Of a stretch of DNA of 64,000 bases, positions 17,269 to 26,351 are shown piece after piece. The notes beneath the pieces are model-generated. The model saw only the letters and a program-made list of their open reading frames with translations. It ran no database searches and had not been told where the DNA came from. A program made the translations under genes and the position numbers. Each line of letters starts with the position of its first letter. Within the stretch, counting starts at the first letter, position 1. This DNA is from Aquimarina sp. U1-2 (GTDB lineage: Bacteria; Bacteroidota; Bacteroidia; Flavobacteriales; Flavobacteriaceae), in NCBI RefSeq assembly GCF_017897595.1, contig NZ_JAGKIK010000001.1:62001-126000 (forward strand), in the 5' to 3' direction.

Positions 17269-19746
17269 ATGCAAAAATTACTCATTACACTTTTTGTCAT
17301 AACGATCTCATTATCGTATGCGCAAAGTGATTTACAATCTCCTTCAGCATTTTTAGGATATAACATAGGTGAACAATTTACACGTCATGCCGATGTTATT
17401 CAATATTTTGAACATGTCGCTGCTAATTCTAATAAAGTAACCTATCATGTTTATGGAAAAACAAACGAACGTAGACCACTAACCTATGCGATTATTTCTT
17501 CTGAAGAAAACTTAAAAAACCTCGACAATATAAGATTAGCTCATCTAAAAAATACAGGAATAGTTGAAGGAAACGCCGCTCCTAATAAAGCTATAGTATG
17601 GTTAAGTTATAACGTTCATGGTAACGAAGCCTCGAGCACCGAAGCGGCGATGCTAACTATCTATGAACTCATTACAAAGAAATCAGACTGGCTTCAAAAT
17701 ACTATTGTTATTCTAGACCCTTGTGTTAACCCAGACGGGCGCGACCGATACGCAAACTGGTACAATCAAGTAAGCGCTACACCTTATGTTATTGACCAAA
17801 ATGCCACCGAACATCATGAACCATGGCCTGGCGGGAGACCCAATCATTATCTTTTTGATTTAAACCGGGATTGGGCTTGGGCTACGCAGTTAGAAACTTC
17901 TCAACGTTTGAAAATATATAATCAATGGATGCCACATATTCATGTAGATTTTCATGAACAAGGTATTAATGAACCTTATTATTTTGCACCGGCTGCAGAA
18001 CCGTTTCATGAAATCATTACACCATGGCAAAGAGATTTTCAAACACAAATAGGTAAAAATCATGCACAATATTTTGATGCCAAAGGGTGGCTGTTTTTTA
18101 CCCGAGAGCGTTTTGACTTACTTTATCCCAGTTATGGCGATACGTATCCAACTTTTATGGGCGCTATCGGCATGACTTATGAACAAGCAGGACACGGTCG
18201 TGCAGGATTAGGCATACAAACTGACGAAGGTTATGTACTAACCCTAAAAGACCGCATATTGCATCATACCACTACTGGACTGTCTACAATAGAAATAGCT
18301 TCAAAAAATGCCGTAAAACTAAACACTGAGTTTAAAAAATTCTTTGACACCTCTGATTTAAAGTATAAAAGCTACGTACTTAAAGGGCATACAGATAAAA
18401 TTAAGGCACTCACTACACTATTAGATAAACACGAAATAACATACGGCTTTGCAAAGACCACAAAAGTTTCTGGATTTAATTTTAAAGAAAACAAATCGGG
18501 AAGTATGAACTCAAAAGGTGCTTTGGTCGTATCTACAGATCAACCCAAAGGAAAAATGGTTAAAGTACTGTTTGAACCTAATACCAAGTTGAACACTCCT
18601 GTAACATATGATATTACCGCCTGGAGCATCCCCCATGCCTATGGTTTAGAAACTATTGCAACTACATCTGTTGTACCAGTAAATCAAGAGAGCGTACAAC
18701 ATACGATACGCAATAATACTTCTATTTCGGGAGCGGGGTATATTACCAAATGGCATAGTTTATCTGATGCCGCTTTTATGGCAGAATTACTAAAAAACAA
18801 TATAAGAGTACGTTTTACCGAAAAAGATTTTACTAACGATACGCATACTTTTGAAAGAGGAAGTCTAATTATTACTAAAAGTGATAATAGAAAACATGAA
18901 GACTTTCATGATCTTGTTGTTAACATTGCTAACCAACACCAGCGTAAACTTTATGCAGCGCCGTCTAGTTTTGCCTCAAAAGGAGTAGATTTTGGTTCTC
19001 CAGATGTTAAATTAATCAACAATCAACGTATCGCCGTGTTAAAAGGACAATATGTATCGTCTTTAAGTTATGGCGAGATTTGGCATTTTTTTGAACAACA
19101 ACTTCACTTTCCTGTTACTTCTATTGATACCGAATACTTTAAAAATATAGATCTTAACACCTACGATGTTCTCATTATTCCCGATGGATATTACAGCACC
19201 TTAATCGATGAAAACGTATTTAAAAAGTTAAAAGCCTGGGTGCGTCAGGGTGGTAGACTCATTGCTATAGCCAAGGCCATTCGTATGTTTAATAACAAAG
19301 AAGGTTTTGATTTGAAAAAAAATACACCTGTCGAAACAAAAAAGGACTCAATTGGTAATATCACGCCCTATGATCAAAGGGAACGTCAACGAGTAAAAGA
19401 TCTAATAACCGGCAGTATTTTCAAAACAAAAGTAGATACGTCACACCCTATGGCATTTGGATATGACGATGTTTATTTTAGCCTAAAATTAGGGAGTGAT
19501 TCTTATAAATTATTACAAAACGGATACAATATTGCATATATTAAAAAGCCAGAAAATGTATCTGGGTTTGCAGGTACCCACGCGTTATCTAATCTTACTA
19601 ACTCCCTGGTATTTGGTGAGGCAAAATTGGGTAACGGAAGTATTATATACATGGTCGATAATCCTTTGTTTCGATCATTTTGGGAAAATGGTAAGCTTTT
19701 CTTTGTAAATGCCATATTTTTTACAGACAATACATTCAGAATTTGA
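17269..19746 (+). CDS. Secreted M14 family zinc carboxypeptidase with C-terminal amidotransferase-like domain
   Basis: The protein has 825 residues with a signal peptide (1-18, SLSYAQ). The peptidase domain shows zinc ligands His-117 and Glu-120 (VHGNEAS), the Asn-199/Arg-200 substrate pair (DLNRDW), a third His in HIHVDFHEQ (225 or 229) and the candidate catalytic Glu-305 (MTYEQAGHG). Residues about 580-800 look like the class I amidotransferase-like fold that follows M14 domains in this phylum (VLIIPDGYYSTLID...LKAWVRQGGRLI). It is periplasmic or secreted and degrades peptides. It is followed at once by an M3 peptidase gene, which suggests a peptide-scavenging operon. Confidence 0.93.
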   Translation: MQKLLITLFVITISLSYAQSDLQSPSAFLGYNIGEQFTRHADVIQYFEHVAANSNKVTYHVYGKTNERRPLTYAIISSEENLKNLDNIRLAHLKNTGIVEGNAAPNKAIVWLSYNVHGNEASSTEAAMLTIYELITKKSDWLQNTIVILDPCVNPDGRDRYANWYNQVSATPYVIDQNATEHHEPWPGGRPNHYLFDLNRDWAWATQLETSQRLKIYNQWMPHIHVDFHEQGINEPYYFAPAAEPFHEIITPWQRDFQTQIGKNHAQYFDAKGWLFFTRERFDLLYPSYGDTYPTFMGAIGMTYEQAGHGRAGLGIQTDEGYVLTLKDRILHHTTTGLSTIEIASKNAVKLNTEFKKFFDTSDLKYKSYVLKGHTDKIKALTTLLDKHEITYGFAKTTKVSGFNFKENKSGSMNSKGALVVSTDQPKGKMVKVLFEPNTKLNTPVTYDITAWSIPHAYGLETIATTSVVPVNQESVQHTIRNNTSISGAGYITKWHSLSDAAFMAELLKNNIRVRFTEKDFTNDTHTFERGSLIITKSDNRKHEDFHDLVVNIANQHQRKLYAAPSSFASKGVDFGSPDVKLINNQRIAVLKGQYVSSLSYGEIWHFFEQQLHFPVTSIDTEYFKNIDLNTYDVLIIPDGYYSTLIDENVFKKLKAWVRQGGRLIAIAKAIRMFNNKEGFDLKKNTPVETKKDSIGNITPYDQRERQRVKDLITGSIFKTKVDTSHPMAFGYDDVYFSLKLGSDSYKLLQNGYNIAYIKKPENVSGFAGTHALSNLTNSLVFGEAKLGNGSIIYMVDNPLFRSFWENGKLFFVNAIFFTDNTFRI

Positions 19747-19757
19747 AATTAATAGTC

Positions 19758-21926
19758 ATGACACATACGTACACTTCAATTACCTTAAAAGCGATTGCTT
19801 TATCAAGTTTCTTATTTTTAAGCAGCTGTAATCAAAAAAAAGAACCTGTGGAAACTGTAACAGAAACAGAAAATACTGAAAATGTATTGCTAGCAGAATG
19901 GACCGGCCGATACGGAGGCACTCCGGCATTCGATAAAATGAACCTGCAAGATCTTAAACCTGCCCTCGAAAAAGGAATGAAACTTAATCTTAAAGAGATC
20001 GATGAAATTACAAATAATCCCGAAGCCCCATCTTTTGAAAACACCATCGTTCCTTTAGAAAAATCTGGAGCAGCATTAGGAAGAGTATTCACGTACTACG
20101 GAATTTTAAGCAGCAACATGTCTTCACCAGAATTTAGAGAGATTCAAAAAGAAATGGCTCCGAAGCTATCTGAATTTCGTTCAAAAATTTCTCAAAACAC
20201 AGAACTATTTCAAAGAGTAAAAACGGTATATGATAACGCTATAAAAAATCCTCTAGAAGACGACCAACAACGCGTGGTTCAATTAACCTATAAAGGCTTT
20301 GCCATGAATGGAGCCGAATTAGATGAAGAGAAAAAGAAACGCTATGCCGAGATTAACAAAGGGCTTTCAGAGTTATACACCAACTTTTCTAATAATATCT
20401 TAGAAGATGAAGAAGGTTACGTGACCTATCTCACAAAAGAGCAATTAAGCGGTTTATCAGAGCCCTTGATCAAAGCGTATGCAAAGGCTGCAGCCGATCG
20501 CGGAGAAGAAGGTAAATATGCCGTTACCAATACACGATCGGCTATGGATCCTTTCCTTACCTATTCGAATGAAAGAGAATTGCGCAAAAAAGTATGGGAA
20601 AATTATTATTCCAGAGGGGATAATGGCGATGACAAAGACAATAATGAAAATATTGCTAAAATCTTAAAATTAAGAAAAGAACGCGTTGGATTGTTGGGAT
20701 ATGACAATTATGCTGAATGGAGATTGCAAAATCGAATGGCAAAAACTCCGGAAAATGCCATGAAGTTAATGAATGCCGTATGGCCTGCAGCTATTGCACG
20801 AGTAGAAGAAGAAGTAGCTGACATGCAAGCTATAGCTAATGCCAATGGAGATCAAATCACTATAGCGCCTTGGGATTACAGGTATTATGCCGAAAAGGTT
20901 AGAAAAAAGAAGTATGACCTGGACTCAGACGAAGTAAAACAGTATTTACAGCTAGACAAATTGCGCGAAGCTATGTTTTATGTAGCTGGGGAATTATTCA
21001 ATTATAAATTCACACCTGTAGAAGAAAATAAAGTTCCTGTATTTCATGAAGATGTACATGTATGGGAAGTGACCGACAAAACTTCTGGAGAACATATCGG
21101 TCTATGGTATCTTGATCCCTTTGCAAGACCCGGTAAACGATCTGGGGCCTGGGCAACTACCTATAGAAGTCATACTACCTTCGATGGAAAAAAAACTGTT
21201 TTAGCTTCTAATAATTCAAACTTTGTAAAACCGGCCCCCGGAGAACCCGTATTGGTTTCTTGGGATGATGCTACCACATTTTTCCACGAATTTGGGCACG
21301 CATTACATTTTTTCGCTTCCGAAGTTAGATATCCTACCTTAAATAGTGGTGTTCGTGATTATACCGAGTTTCAATCACAACTTCTAGAGCGCTGGTTATC
21401 TACCGATGAAGTGATCAATACCTATCTCGTACACTACAAAACAGGAGAACCTATGCCTAAGACTCTTGTCGATAAAATCAAAAAAGCAGCAACCTTTAAT
21501 CAAGGATTTGCTACTACTGAATATTTGGCATCGGCATTGATGGATATGAAACTCCACATGGCAGACCCAGAAAATATTGATCCTGATGCATTCGAAAAAG
21601 TAACCCTGGCAGAACTAAATATGCCAAAAGAAGTAGTAATGCGTCACCGCACACCGCATTTTGGACATGTATTTTCTGGTGAAGGGTATGCCACTGCTTA
21701 TTATGGATATATGTGGGCTGATGTATTAACCTCTGATGCAGCTGAGGCTTTTGCTGAAGCGCCAGATGGTTTTTATGATAAAGAAGTCGCAGCCAAATTA
21801 GTAAAATATCTTTTTGCACCTCGTAATGCTATGGATCCTGCAGACGCTTATAAAAAATTTAGAGGTCGCGAAGCCAAAATTGAAGCATTGATGAAAGATC
21901 GAGGTTTTCCGGTCAATAAATCATAA
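19758..21926 (+). CDS. M3 family metallopeptidase lipoprotein (Dcp/oligopeptidase-like)
   Basis: I start at the ATG at 19758 (MTHTYTSITLKAIALSSF), 722 residues; a TTG five codons earlier overlaps the preceding stop and is less likely. The N-terminus is a lipoprotein signal (FLFLSSC). The gluzincin motif FFHEFGHALHFF places zinc ligands at His-510 and His-514 with the catalytic Glu-511; the third ligand should be Glu-537 in YTEFQSQLLERW. The family cleaves dipeptides from the C-termini of short peptides. It is 11 bp downstream of the M14 gene, so the two are co-transcribed and should act one after the other on extracytoplasmic peptides. Confidence 0.94.
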   Translation: MTHTYTSITLKAIALSSFLFLSSCNQKKEPVETVTETENTENVLLAEWTGRYGGTPAFDKMNLQDLKPALEKGMKLNLKEIDEITNNPEAPSFENTIVPLEKSGAALGRVFTYYGILSSNMSSPEFREIQKEMAPKLSEFRSKISQNTELFQRVKTVYDNAIKNPLEDDQQRVVQLTYKGFAMNGAELDEEKKKRYAEINKGLSELYTNFSNNILEDEEGYVTYLTKEQLSGLSEPLIKAYAKAAADRGEEGKYAVTNTRSAMDPFLTYSNERELRKKVWENYYSRGDNGDDKDNNENIAKILKLRKERVGLLGYDNYAEWRLQNRMAKTPENAMKLMNAVWPAAIARVEEEVADMQAIANANGDQITIAPWDYRYYAEKVRKKKYDLDSDEVKQYLQLDKLREAMFYVAGELFNYKFTPVEENKVPVFHEDVHVWEVTDKTSGEHIGLWYLDPFARPGKRSGAWATTYRSHTTFDGKKTVLASNNSNFVKPAPGEPVLVSWDDATTFFHEFGHALHFFASEVRYPTLNSGVRDYTEFQSQLLERWLSTDEVINTYLVHYKTGEPMPKTLVDKIKKAATFNQGFATTEYLASALMDMKLHMADPENIDPDAFEKVTLAELNMPKEVVMRHRTPHFGHVFSGEGYATAYYGYMWADVLTSDAAEAFAEAPDGFYDKEVAAKLVKYLFAPRNAMDPADAYKKFRGREAKIEALMKDRGFPVNKS

Positions 21927-21955
21927 TTGACTTTTTGATCCAATTAAAAGATTGT

Positions 21956-22096
21956 AAAAGAGGCTGTCTAAAAAGTATATTATTTACCATACTGTCACAT
22001 AGAGCGGAGTCGAAATGTATTCAAAACTGAGTGTTATTGTTTTTTGACTGCGCTCGAAATGACAGAGAAAATAGCTTTTTATACGACCTCTTTTTT
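21956..22096. repeat. Inverted-repeat element upstream of the GIY-YIG gene
   Basis: The outer arms are AAAAGAGGCTGTCTAAAAAG (21956 onward) and its diverged inverse TTTTTATACGACCTCTTTTT ending at 22096. An inner pair, CTGTCA...TGACAG, flanks 'gagcggagtcgaaatg' and 'gactgcgctcgaaatg', the scattered flavobacterial 'TCGAGCGCAGTCGA'-type motif. The open frame through it (22044-22226) is not a gene. Confidence 0.65.
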
Positions 22097-22239
22097 CGTT
22101 TCAAATAGTACTTCTTCGTATAAGGCGAATCACAATGACAATTACTCCATCACTTCGAGGACGCCAGGACAAAGTAGTATGTCTATAAATTCCCAAAAAT
22201 TTGCTATATTTTTAAAATCCAAATAATACTAATTCGCCA

Positions 22240-22539
22240 ATGAAAAAATCATATGTTTACTTCATGACAAATAAAAACAATACAGTCATATACATTGGAG
22301 TAACTAGTGATTTAATAAAACGTATTTATCAACACAAAACAAAAACTTACGGGGGATTTACCAGTAAATATAATTGTAATAAACTAGTATACTTCGAAGA
22401 GTTTAGTGATATTAATGAAGCCATAATAAGGGAAAAACAAATAAAATCAGGTAATAGGAAAAAGAAAGAGAATTTGATCAATTCAGAAAATAATGAATGG
22501 AAAGACCTTTCTGATGGTTGGTTGTTCGATTATTCATAG
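22240..22539 (+). CDS. Small GIY-YIG nuclease-like protein
   Basis: The 99-residue protein is a lone GIY-YIG domain. The motif is YVYFMT (residues 5-10) and YIGVTSDL (18-25), with Arg-28, His-32 and the catalytic-type Glu-65 in AIIREKQIK. It resembles the UvrC-like endonuclease superfamily members (YhbQ type) common in Bacteroidetes. The gene is flanked on both sides by short palindromic repeats (21956-22180 upstream, 22545-22800 downstream). That arrangement recalls repeat-associated nucleases, and it may cleave or mobilise those repeats; this is inference. Confidence 0.9.
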   Translation: MKKSYVYFMTNKNNTVIYIGVTSDLIKRIYQHKTKTYGGFTSKYNCNKLVYFEEFSDINEAIIREKQIKSGNRKKKENLINSENNEWKDLSDGWLFDYS

Positions 22540-22547
22540 CGAGAAGA

Positions 22548-22800
22548 TTGCTTCGCTACACTCGCAATGACGAATATATATGAACATATTCGACAAATGC
22601 ACCGTCACTACGAAGAGGAACGACGAAGTAGTCTGCTCATTATGAAACTATACTTCTGTATATAGTAAAAAGCTTGCTTCGCTACACTCGCAATGACGAA
22701 TATATATGAACATATACGACAAATGCACCGTCACTACGAAGAGGAACGACGAAGTAGTCTGCTCACTATGAAACTATACTTCTGCATATAGTAAAAAGAT
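22548..22800 (+). repeat. Tandem duplication of a 126-bp REP-like unit
   Basis: Two head-to-tail copies start near 22548 and 22674. Each begins 'gattgcttcgctacactcgcaatgacg', continues with 'cgtcactacgaagaggaacgacgaagtag' (a hairpin) and ends 'actatacttctgtatatagtaaaa'. Only about five positions differ between copies. The unit begins directly after the GIY-YIG stop codon. Two units without unique spacers are not a CRISPR array. Confidence 0.85.
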
Positions 22801-22919
22801 TGCTTCATCCTTATTCATACCATATTGATTTAACTTCCCATTACAAAAAACCTTTATCCTATTAGGTAACAAAAAAGATAGTCACTCGTCTACATGATAC
22901 TAACCTAAACAAATACTGC

Positions 22920-24041
22920 ATGAGACATACTTTGTTCATTATCATTTTTATACACCTCTTAACCGGTTGCAATACTTCAGAAAAAAAAAGAAAGAAAGAA
23001 ACTGTAGCTACTGTTAAACTTCTAGTTACGAAACATGCAGATTCTTTGCTAGAGGATCCAAAAATTAATGCCGTGTCTATTGGCATTTACAAAAATGGGA
23101 AAAAGTATACCTCGCATCACGGAGTGTTAGACAAAGGCCAAGGCAACTCGCCAACCGATAGCACCATATATGAAATTGCTTCGGTAAGTAAAACCTTTGC
23201 CGGAGTTTTGGTTGCCAACGCAGTTATCGAAGGTAAGATCAAATTAGAAGATGATATTAGAACTTATCTCAAACAAGACTTTGATAATTTTGAATACAAA
23301 CGGCATCCTATCAGAATTAAACATTTACTCACCCATACCAGCCGTATGTCCAAATTTTTACCCGAACGCATTAACGCTTTATTTTCTGACTTTAACGAAG
23401 AACTGCCATTTAAAGTTCATGAAATTCAAAAAAGTTATAGTAAACAAGAATTTCTATCAGACCTAAGTCAACTAAAAATAGATACTATTCCTGGTGTCAA
23501 ATACAAATATTCTAATGCCGATACAGAACTTATGGCTCAAATTCTAGAAAACGTATACCAAAAACCCTTTGATAGTATTTTAACGAGCTATTTTAACGAT
23601 CATGTAGATATGAAAAATACGCATATTCATCTATCAAAGAACAAAATGCATCATTTGGCTAATGGCTATGGTATGACGGGTAAAATGGTACCACATGAGG
23701 CTGTATTATACGGTGCAGATGGCGGGGTAAAAACTACACTGCCAGATATGGTTAATTATATCGAGTTTCAGTTAGATTTGTCTAACCCTACAGTTTTAGA
23801 ATCTCACAGGGTTTTATATGTAAACAACTCAAGAAAAATGGCATACTATCTTCCTGTAAAAATGCATAAAGAATATGGAGTATACTACAGTATGCATGGT
23901 GGCAGTTTTGGAACACAAAATTGGTTATTTATCTTACCAGAACATGACATGGGGATTACTATAGTTACGAATCAAAGCGATCTTGATACTGCAAATAAAT
24001 TAGCACACACAGTTAAAGCACTGCTGCAAGAACTTATGTGA
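22920..24041 (+). CDS. Serine hydrolase lipoprotein (class C beta-lactamase/esterase fold)
   Basis: The protein has 373 residues with a lipoprotein signal (IHLLTGC, Cys-17). The catalytic S-x-x-K is Ser-88 to Lys-91 (ASVSKTF), the second motif Y-x-N is Tyr-197 to Asn-199 (YKYSNAD), and the third box is HGG in YSMHGGSFG near residue 325. Family members are D-aminopeptidases, esterases or penicillin-binding-like enzymes; true beta-lactamase activity cannot be inferred. It is anchored in the outer or inner membrane. Single-gene unit. Confidence 0.9.
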   Translation: MRHTLFIIIFIHLLTGCNTSEKKRKKETVATVKLLVTKHADSLLEDPKINAVSIGIYKNGKKYTSHHGVLDKGQGNSPTDSTIYEIASVSKTFAGVLVANAVIEGKIKLEDDIRTYLKQDFDNFEYKRHPIRIKHLLTHTSRMSKFLPERINALFSDFNEELPFKVHEIQKSYSKQEFLSDLSQLKIDTIPGVKYKYSNADTELMAQILENVYQKPFDSILTSYFNDHVDMKNTHIHLSKNKMHHLANGYGMTGKMVPHEAVLYGADGGVKTTLPDMVNYIEFQLDLSNPTVLESHRVLYVNNSRKMAYYLPVKMHKEYGVYYSMHGGSFGTQNWLFILPEHDMGITIVTNQSDLDTANKLAHTVKALLQELM

Positions 24042-24529
24042 GCAACTACAGGTTTAGAAGCTGCGCATCAATTTTGATTCCAGACTAAATTCGGAGTGTT
24101 ATTCTAATACTATTTTGCAAAATTAATGTTTATCGGTAATGATAGTAGTCAAGCTATAGACAAATTGTTTCAAATTCTATTTATTTTACAATAAATTTCA
24201 ATTTTTATTGAAAAATTATCAAAAATAGAAGTGAATACAGGTCTAATGTTATTAAATTGTTAATCATTCTCCTTTTTAAGACAAATTTTAGATTATCAAA
24301 TCCCTAATGAAAATTAATAAAAATTGAATTAAATTCAGTCAACTCATAGAAGTTTCAATTTAATCGAGAATACTTTCCTTATATCTATTATAAACTCCTC
24401 AAACCAAATTTTTCATAACCTTGAATATGCTTGTTTTTTGTTAGCTAAAGTTTATGATTTTGCTTCTAATTTTTAGATACATTTGCCAAGAATTTTAAAA
24501 AAAACTAACAAATCTAACATTTTATTACA
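24042..24529. other. AT-rich intergenic region before a small lipoprotein
   Basis: About 490 bp without a gene. A -7-like element TACATTTG is at 24478-24485, 45 bp upstream of the next start codon, but the upstream TTG is only 15 nt away, so the promoter call is weak. No RNA motif was recognised. Confidence 0.4.
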
Positions 24530-24703
24530 ATGAAAAAGTTAACAATCCTACTTGCTATTTCTATCGCGCTTTTTTCATGTGAAGCAGAATCTGCAGACGA
24601 ACAGAGTTTTTCTCCAGAAGTAAATCCGATAGACAATCCTGATGTAGAACCAGGTAAAATTATTGATAATTATAACGAAACTGATGGTGGTTTAAACAAC
24701 TAA
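24530..24703 (+). CDS. Very small lipoprotein (57 residues)
   Basis: The frame reads MKKLTILLAISIALFSCEAE and ends in GGLNN. It has a textbook lipoprotein signal peptide with Cys-17, then an acidic tail (EAESADEQSFSPEVNPIDNP) that could act as a surface-export signal. The mature part is only 41 residues and has no recognisable domain. A terminator follows at 24789-24814. Its start, signal and terminator make it credible in spite of its size; the function is unknown. Confidence 0.75.
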   Translation: MKKLTILLAISIALFSCEAESADEQSFSPEVNPIDNPDVEPGKIIDNYNETDGGLNN

Positions 24704-24788
24704 ATCAAGAGTTATATTTCAAAAAGACTATATTTCTCTTACAATATCTTGAGTTAGCCATGAAAGATAGACAAGAGTATTCATAGAA

Positions 24789-24814
24789 AAGAAGCCAAGT
24801 AAGGCTTCTTTTTT
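24789..24814. terminator. Bidirectional terminator between the small lipoprotein gene and rimO
   Basis: AAGAAGCC-aagtaa-GGCTTCTT with a following T run forms an 8-bp stem between two convergent genes. Confidence 0.75.
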
Positions 24815-24815
24815 G

Positions 24816-26117
24816 TTAAATAACCTCACCATAGAGATCAAAATCTTCGGCTTCGTTGATTTTTACTGTTGTAAACTCGCCGGTTTTCAAATAGGTTTTT
24901 GAAGCATCGATCAATACTTCATTGTCAACATCAGGCGAATCAAATTCCGTTCGACCTACAAAATAATTTCCTTCTTTACGATCGATCACGACTTTAAACT
25001 CTTTCCCAATCTTTTCTTGGTTCAACTCCCAGGAAATTTGTGATTGAATCTCCATGATCTCATTGGCACGCTGTATCTTCACTTCTTCAGGAACATCGTC
25101 CTCCAAGTTAAACGCGTGTGTGTTTTCTTCATGAGAATAGGTAAAACAACCCAAACGTTCAAAACGCATTTCTTTTACCCATGCCCGTAGGGTTTCAAAA
25201 TCCTCTTGTGTTTCTCCCGGATATCCGACAATCAATGTGGTACGGATAGCCATTTCTGGAACAATAGCTCTAAACTCTTTCAATAATTGTGTCGTTTTTG
25301 CTTTTGTAGTTCCACGACGCATTGATTTGAGAATTGAATCAGCAATGTGTTGTAAGGGAATATCAATATACTTACAAATTTTTGGTTCATCTTTCATGAC
25401 TTCCAGCACATCCATAGGAAATCCGCTGGGAAACGCATAATGAAGTCTAATCCACTCGATACCTTCAACCCTAACCAATGCTTTGAGTAAATCTGCAAGC
25501 TTTCTTTCTTTATAAAGATCCAATCCATAATAAGTGAGATCCTGAGCTATTAAAATAAGTTCTTTTACGCCTTCTTTGGCCAGGTTCTCTGCTTCGATAA
25601 CCAGTTTTTCGATAGGTGTAGATTTATGTTTACCTCTCATTAAAGGAATAGCACAAAACGAACACGGACGATCACACCCTTCGGCTATTTTGAGATATGC
25701 ATAATTTTTGGGCGTTGTTGTAAGACGCTCTCCTATCAATTCGTGCTTATAATCTGCTCCTAGTGCTTTTAAAAGCCCTGGTAACTCTGTAGTGCCAAAG
25801 TATTGATCTACATCCGGAATTTCTTTTTCCAAGTCAGGTTTATAGCGTTCAGACAAACAACCGGTTACAAAAACTTTATCAACGACCCCTTCTTCCTTCT
25901 TTTGTACATACTCCAAAATTGTATTTACAGACTCTTCTTTGGCATTCGCGATAAAACCACAGGTATTAATAACAACGATATTTCCTTCTTTTTCATGAAC
26001 AACCTCTTTGTTATTTGCACGCAGTTGCCCCATCAAAACTTCACTATCATAAACATTCTTACTACAACCTAGAGTCACAACATTGATCTGGTTTTTTTTA
26101 AGAGTTTTTGTTCTCAT
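24816..26117 (-). CDS. rimO: Ribosomal protein S12 methylthiotransferase
   Basis: A radical SAM enzyme that adds a methylthio group to an Asp of ribosomal protein S12. The protein has 433 residues. The N-terminal UPF0004 domain has cluster Cys at 18, 53 and 87 (TLGCSKN, NTCGFI, TGCLSE). The radical SAM cluster is Cys-148, Cys-152 and Cys-155 (EGCDRPCSFCAIP). The C-terminus carries the TRAM domain (about 370-433). In many Flavobacteria rimO follows ftsY; here it is 9 kb away from ftsY and transcribed alone. Confidence 0.96.
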   Translation of the reverse strand: MRTKTLKKNQINVVTLGCSKNVYDSEVLMGQLRANNKEVVHEKEGNIVVINTCGFIANAKEESVNTILEYVQKKEEGVVDKVFVTGCLSERYKPDLEKEIPDVDQYFGTTELPGLLKALGADYKHELIGERLTTTPKNYAYLKIAEGCDRPCSFCAIPLMRGKHKSTPIEKLVIEAENLAKEGVKELILIAQDLTYYGLDLYKERKLADLLKALVRVEGIEWIRLHYAFPSGFPMDVLEVMKDEPKICKYIDIPLQHIADSILKSMRRGTTKAKTTQLLKEFRAIVPEMAIRTTLIVGYPGETQEDFETLRAWVKEMRFERLGCFTYSHEENTHAFNLEDDVPEEVKIQRANEIMEIQSQISWELNQEKIGKEFKVVIDRKEGNYFVGRTEFDSPDVDNEVLIDASKTYLKTGEFTTVKINEAEDFDLYGEVI

Positions 26118-26351
26118 ATTTTTATGTAAACTACCTCAGGATACACCCATGAGACTTTCATTAGAAACAAATTTTGACTTCGAAGCAAGCCACAGGCAAT
26201 ATACCTTTTGGCGATGCTAATTAAGATCTGCAAAGATACAAGGATTAACTCAAGTTTTGTAAATAAATCTGATAACTCTGAGTATGATCATGTTACTTTA
26301 TTAAACCTTTTGTATATTTATAAGTCCAAATCTATAAAAGCCCCCTTACCT

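Noticed and set aside
22044-22226. Open frame of 60 codons upstream of the GIY-YIG gene
   Set aside because: It overlaps an inverted-repeat element and is Ser/Thr/Asn-rich without any signal or domain.
22548-22800. Possible CRISPR array
   Set aside because: Only two tandem 126-bp units with no unique spacers and no cas genes; it is a simple duplication.
26208-26351. Upstream extension of the serine hydrolase at 26352
   Set aside because: The 48 added residues precede a complete lipoprotein signal peptide, and the DNA resembles part of a dispersed repeat (near 26175-26220).
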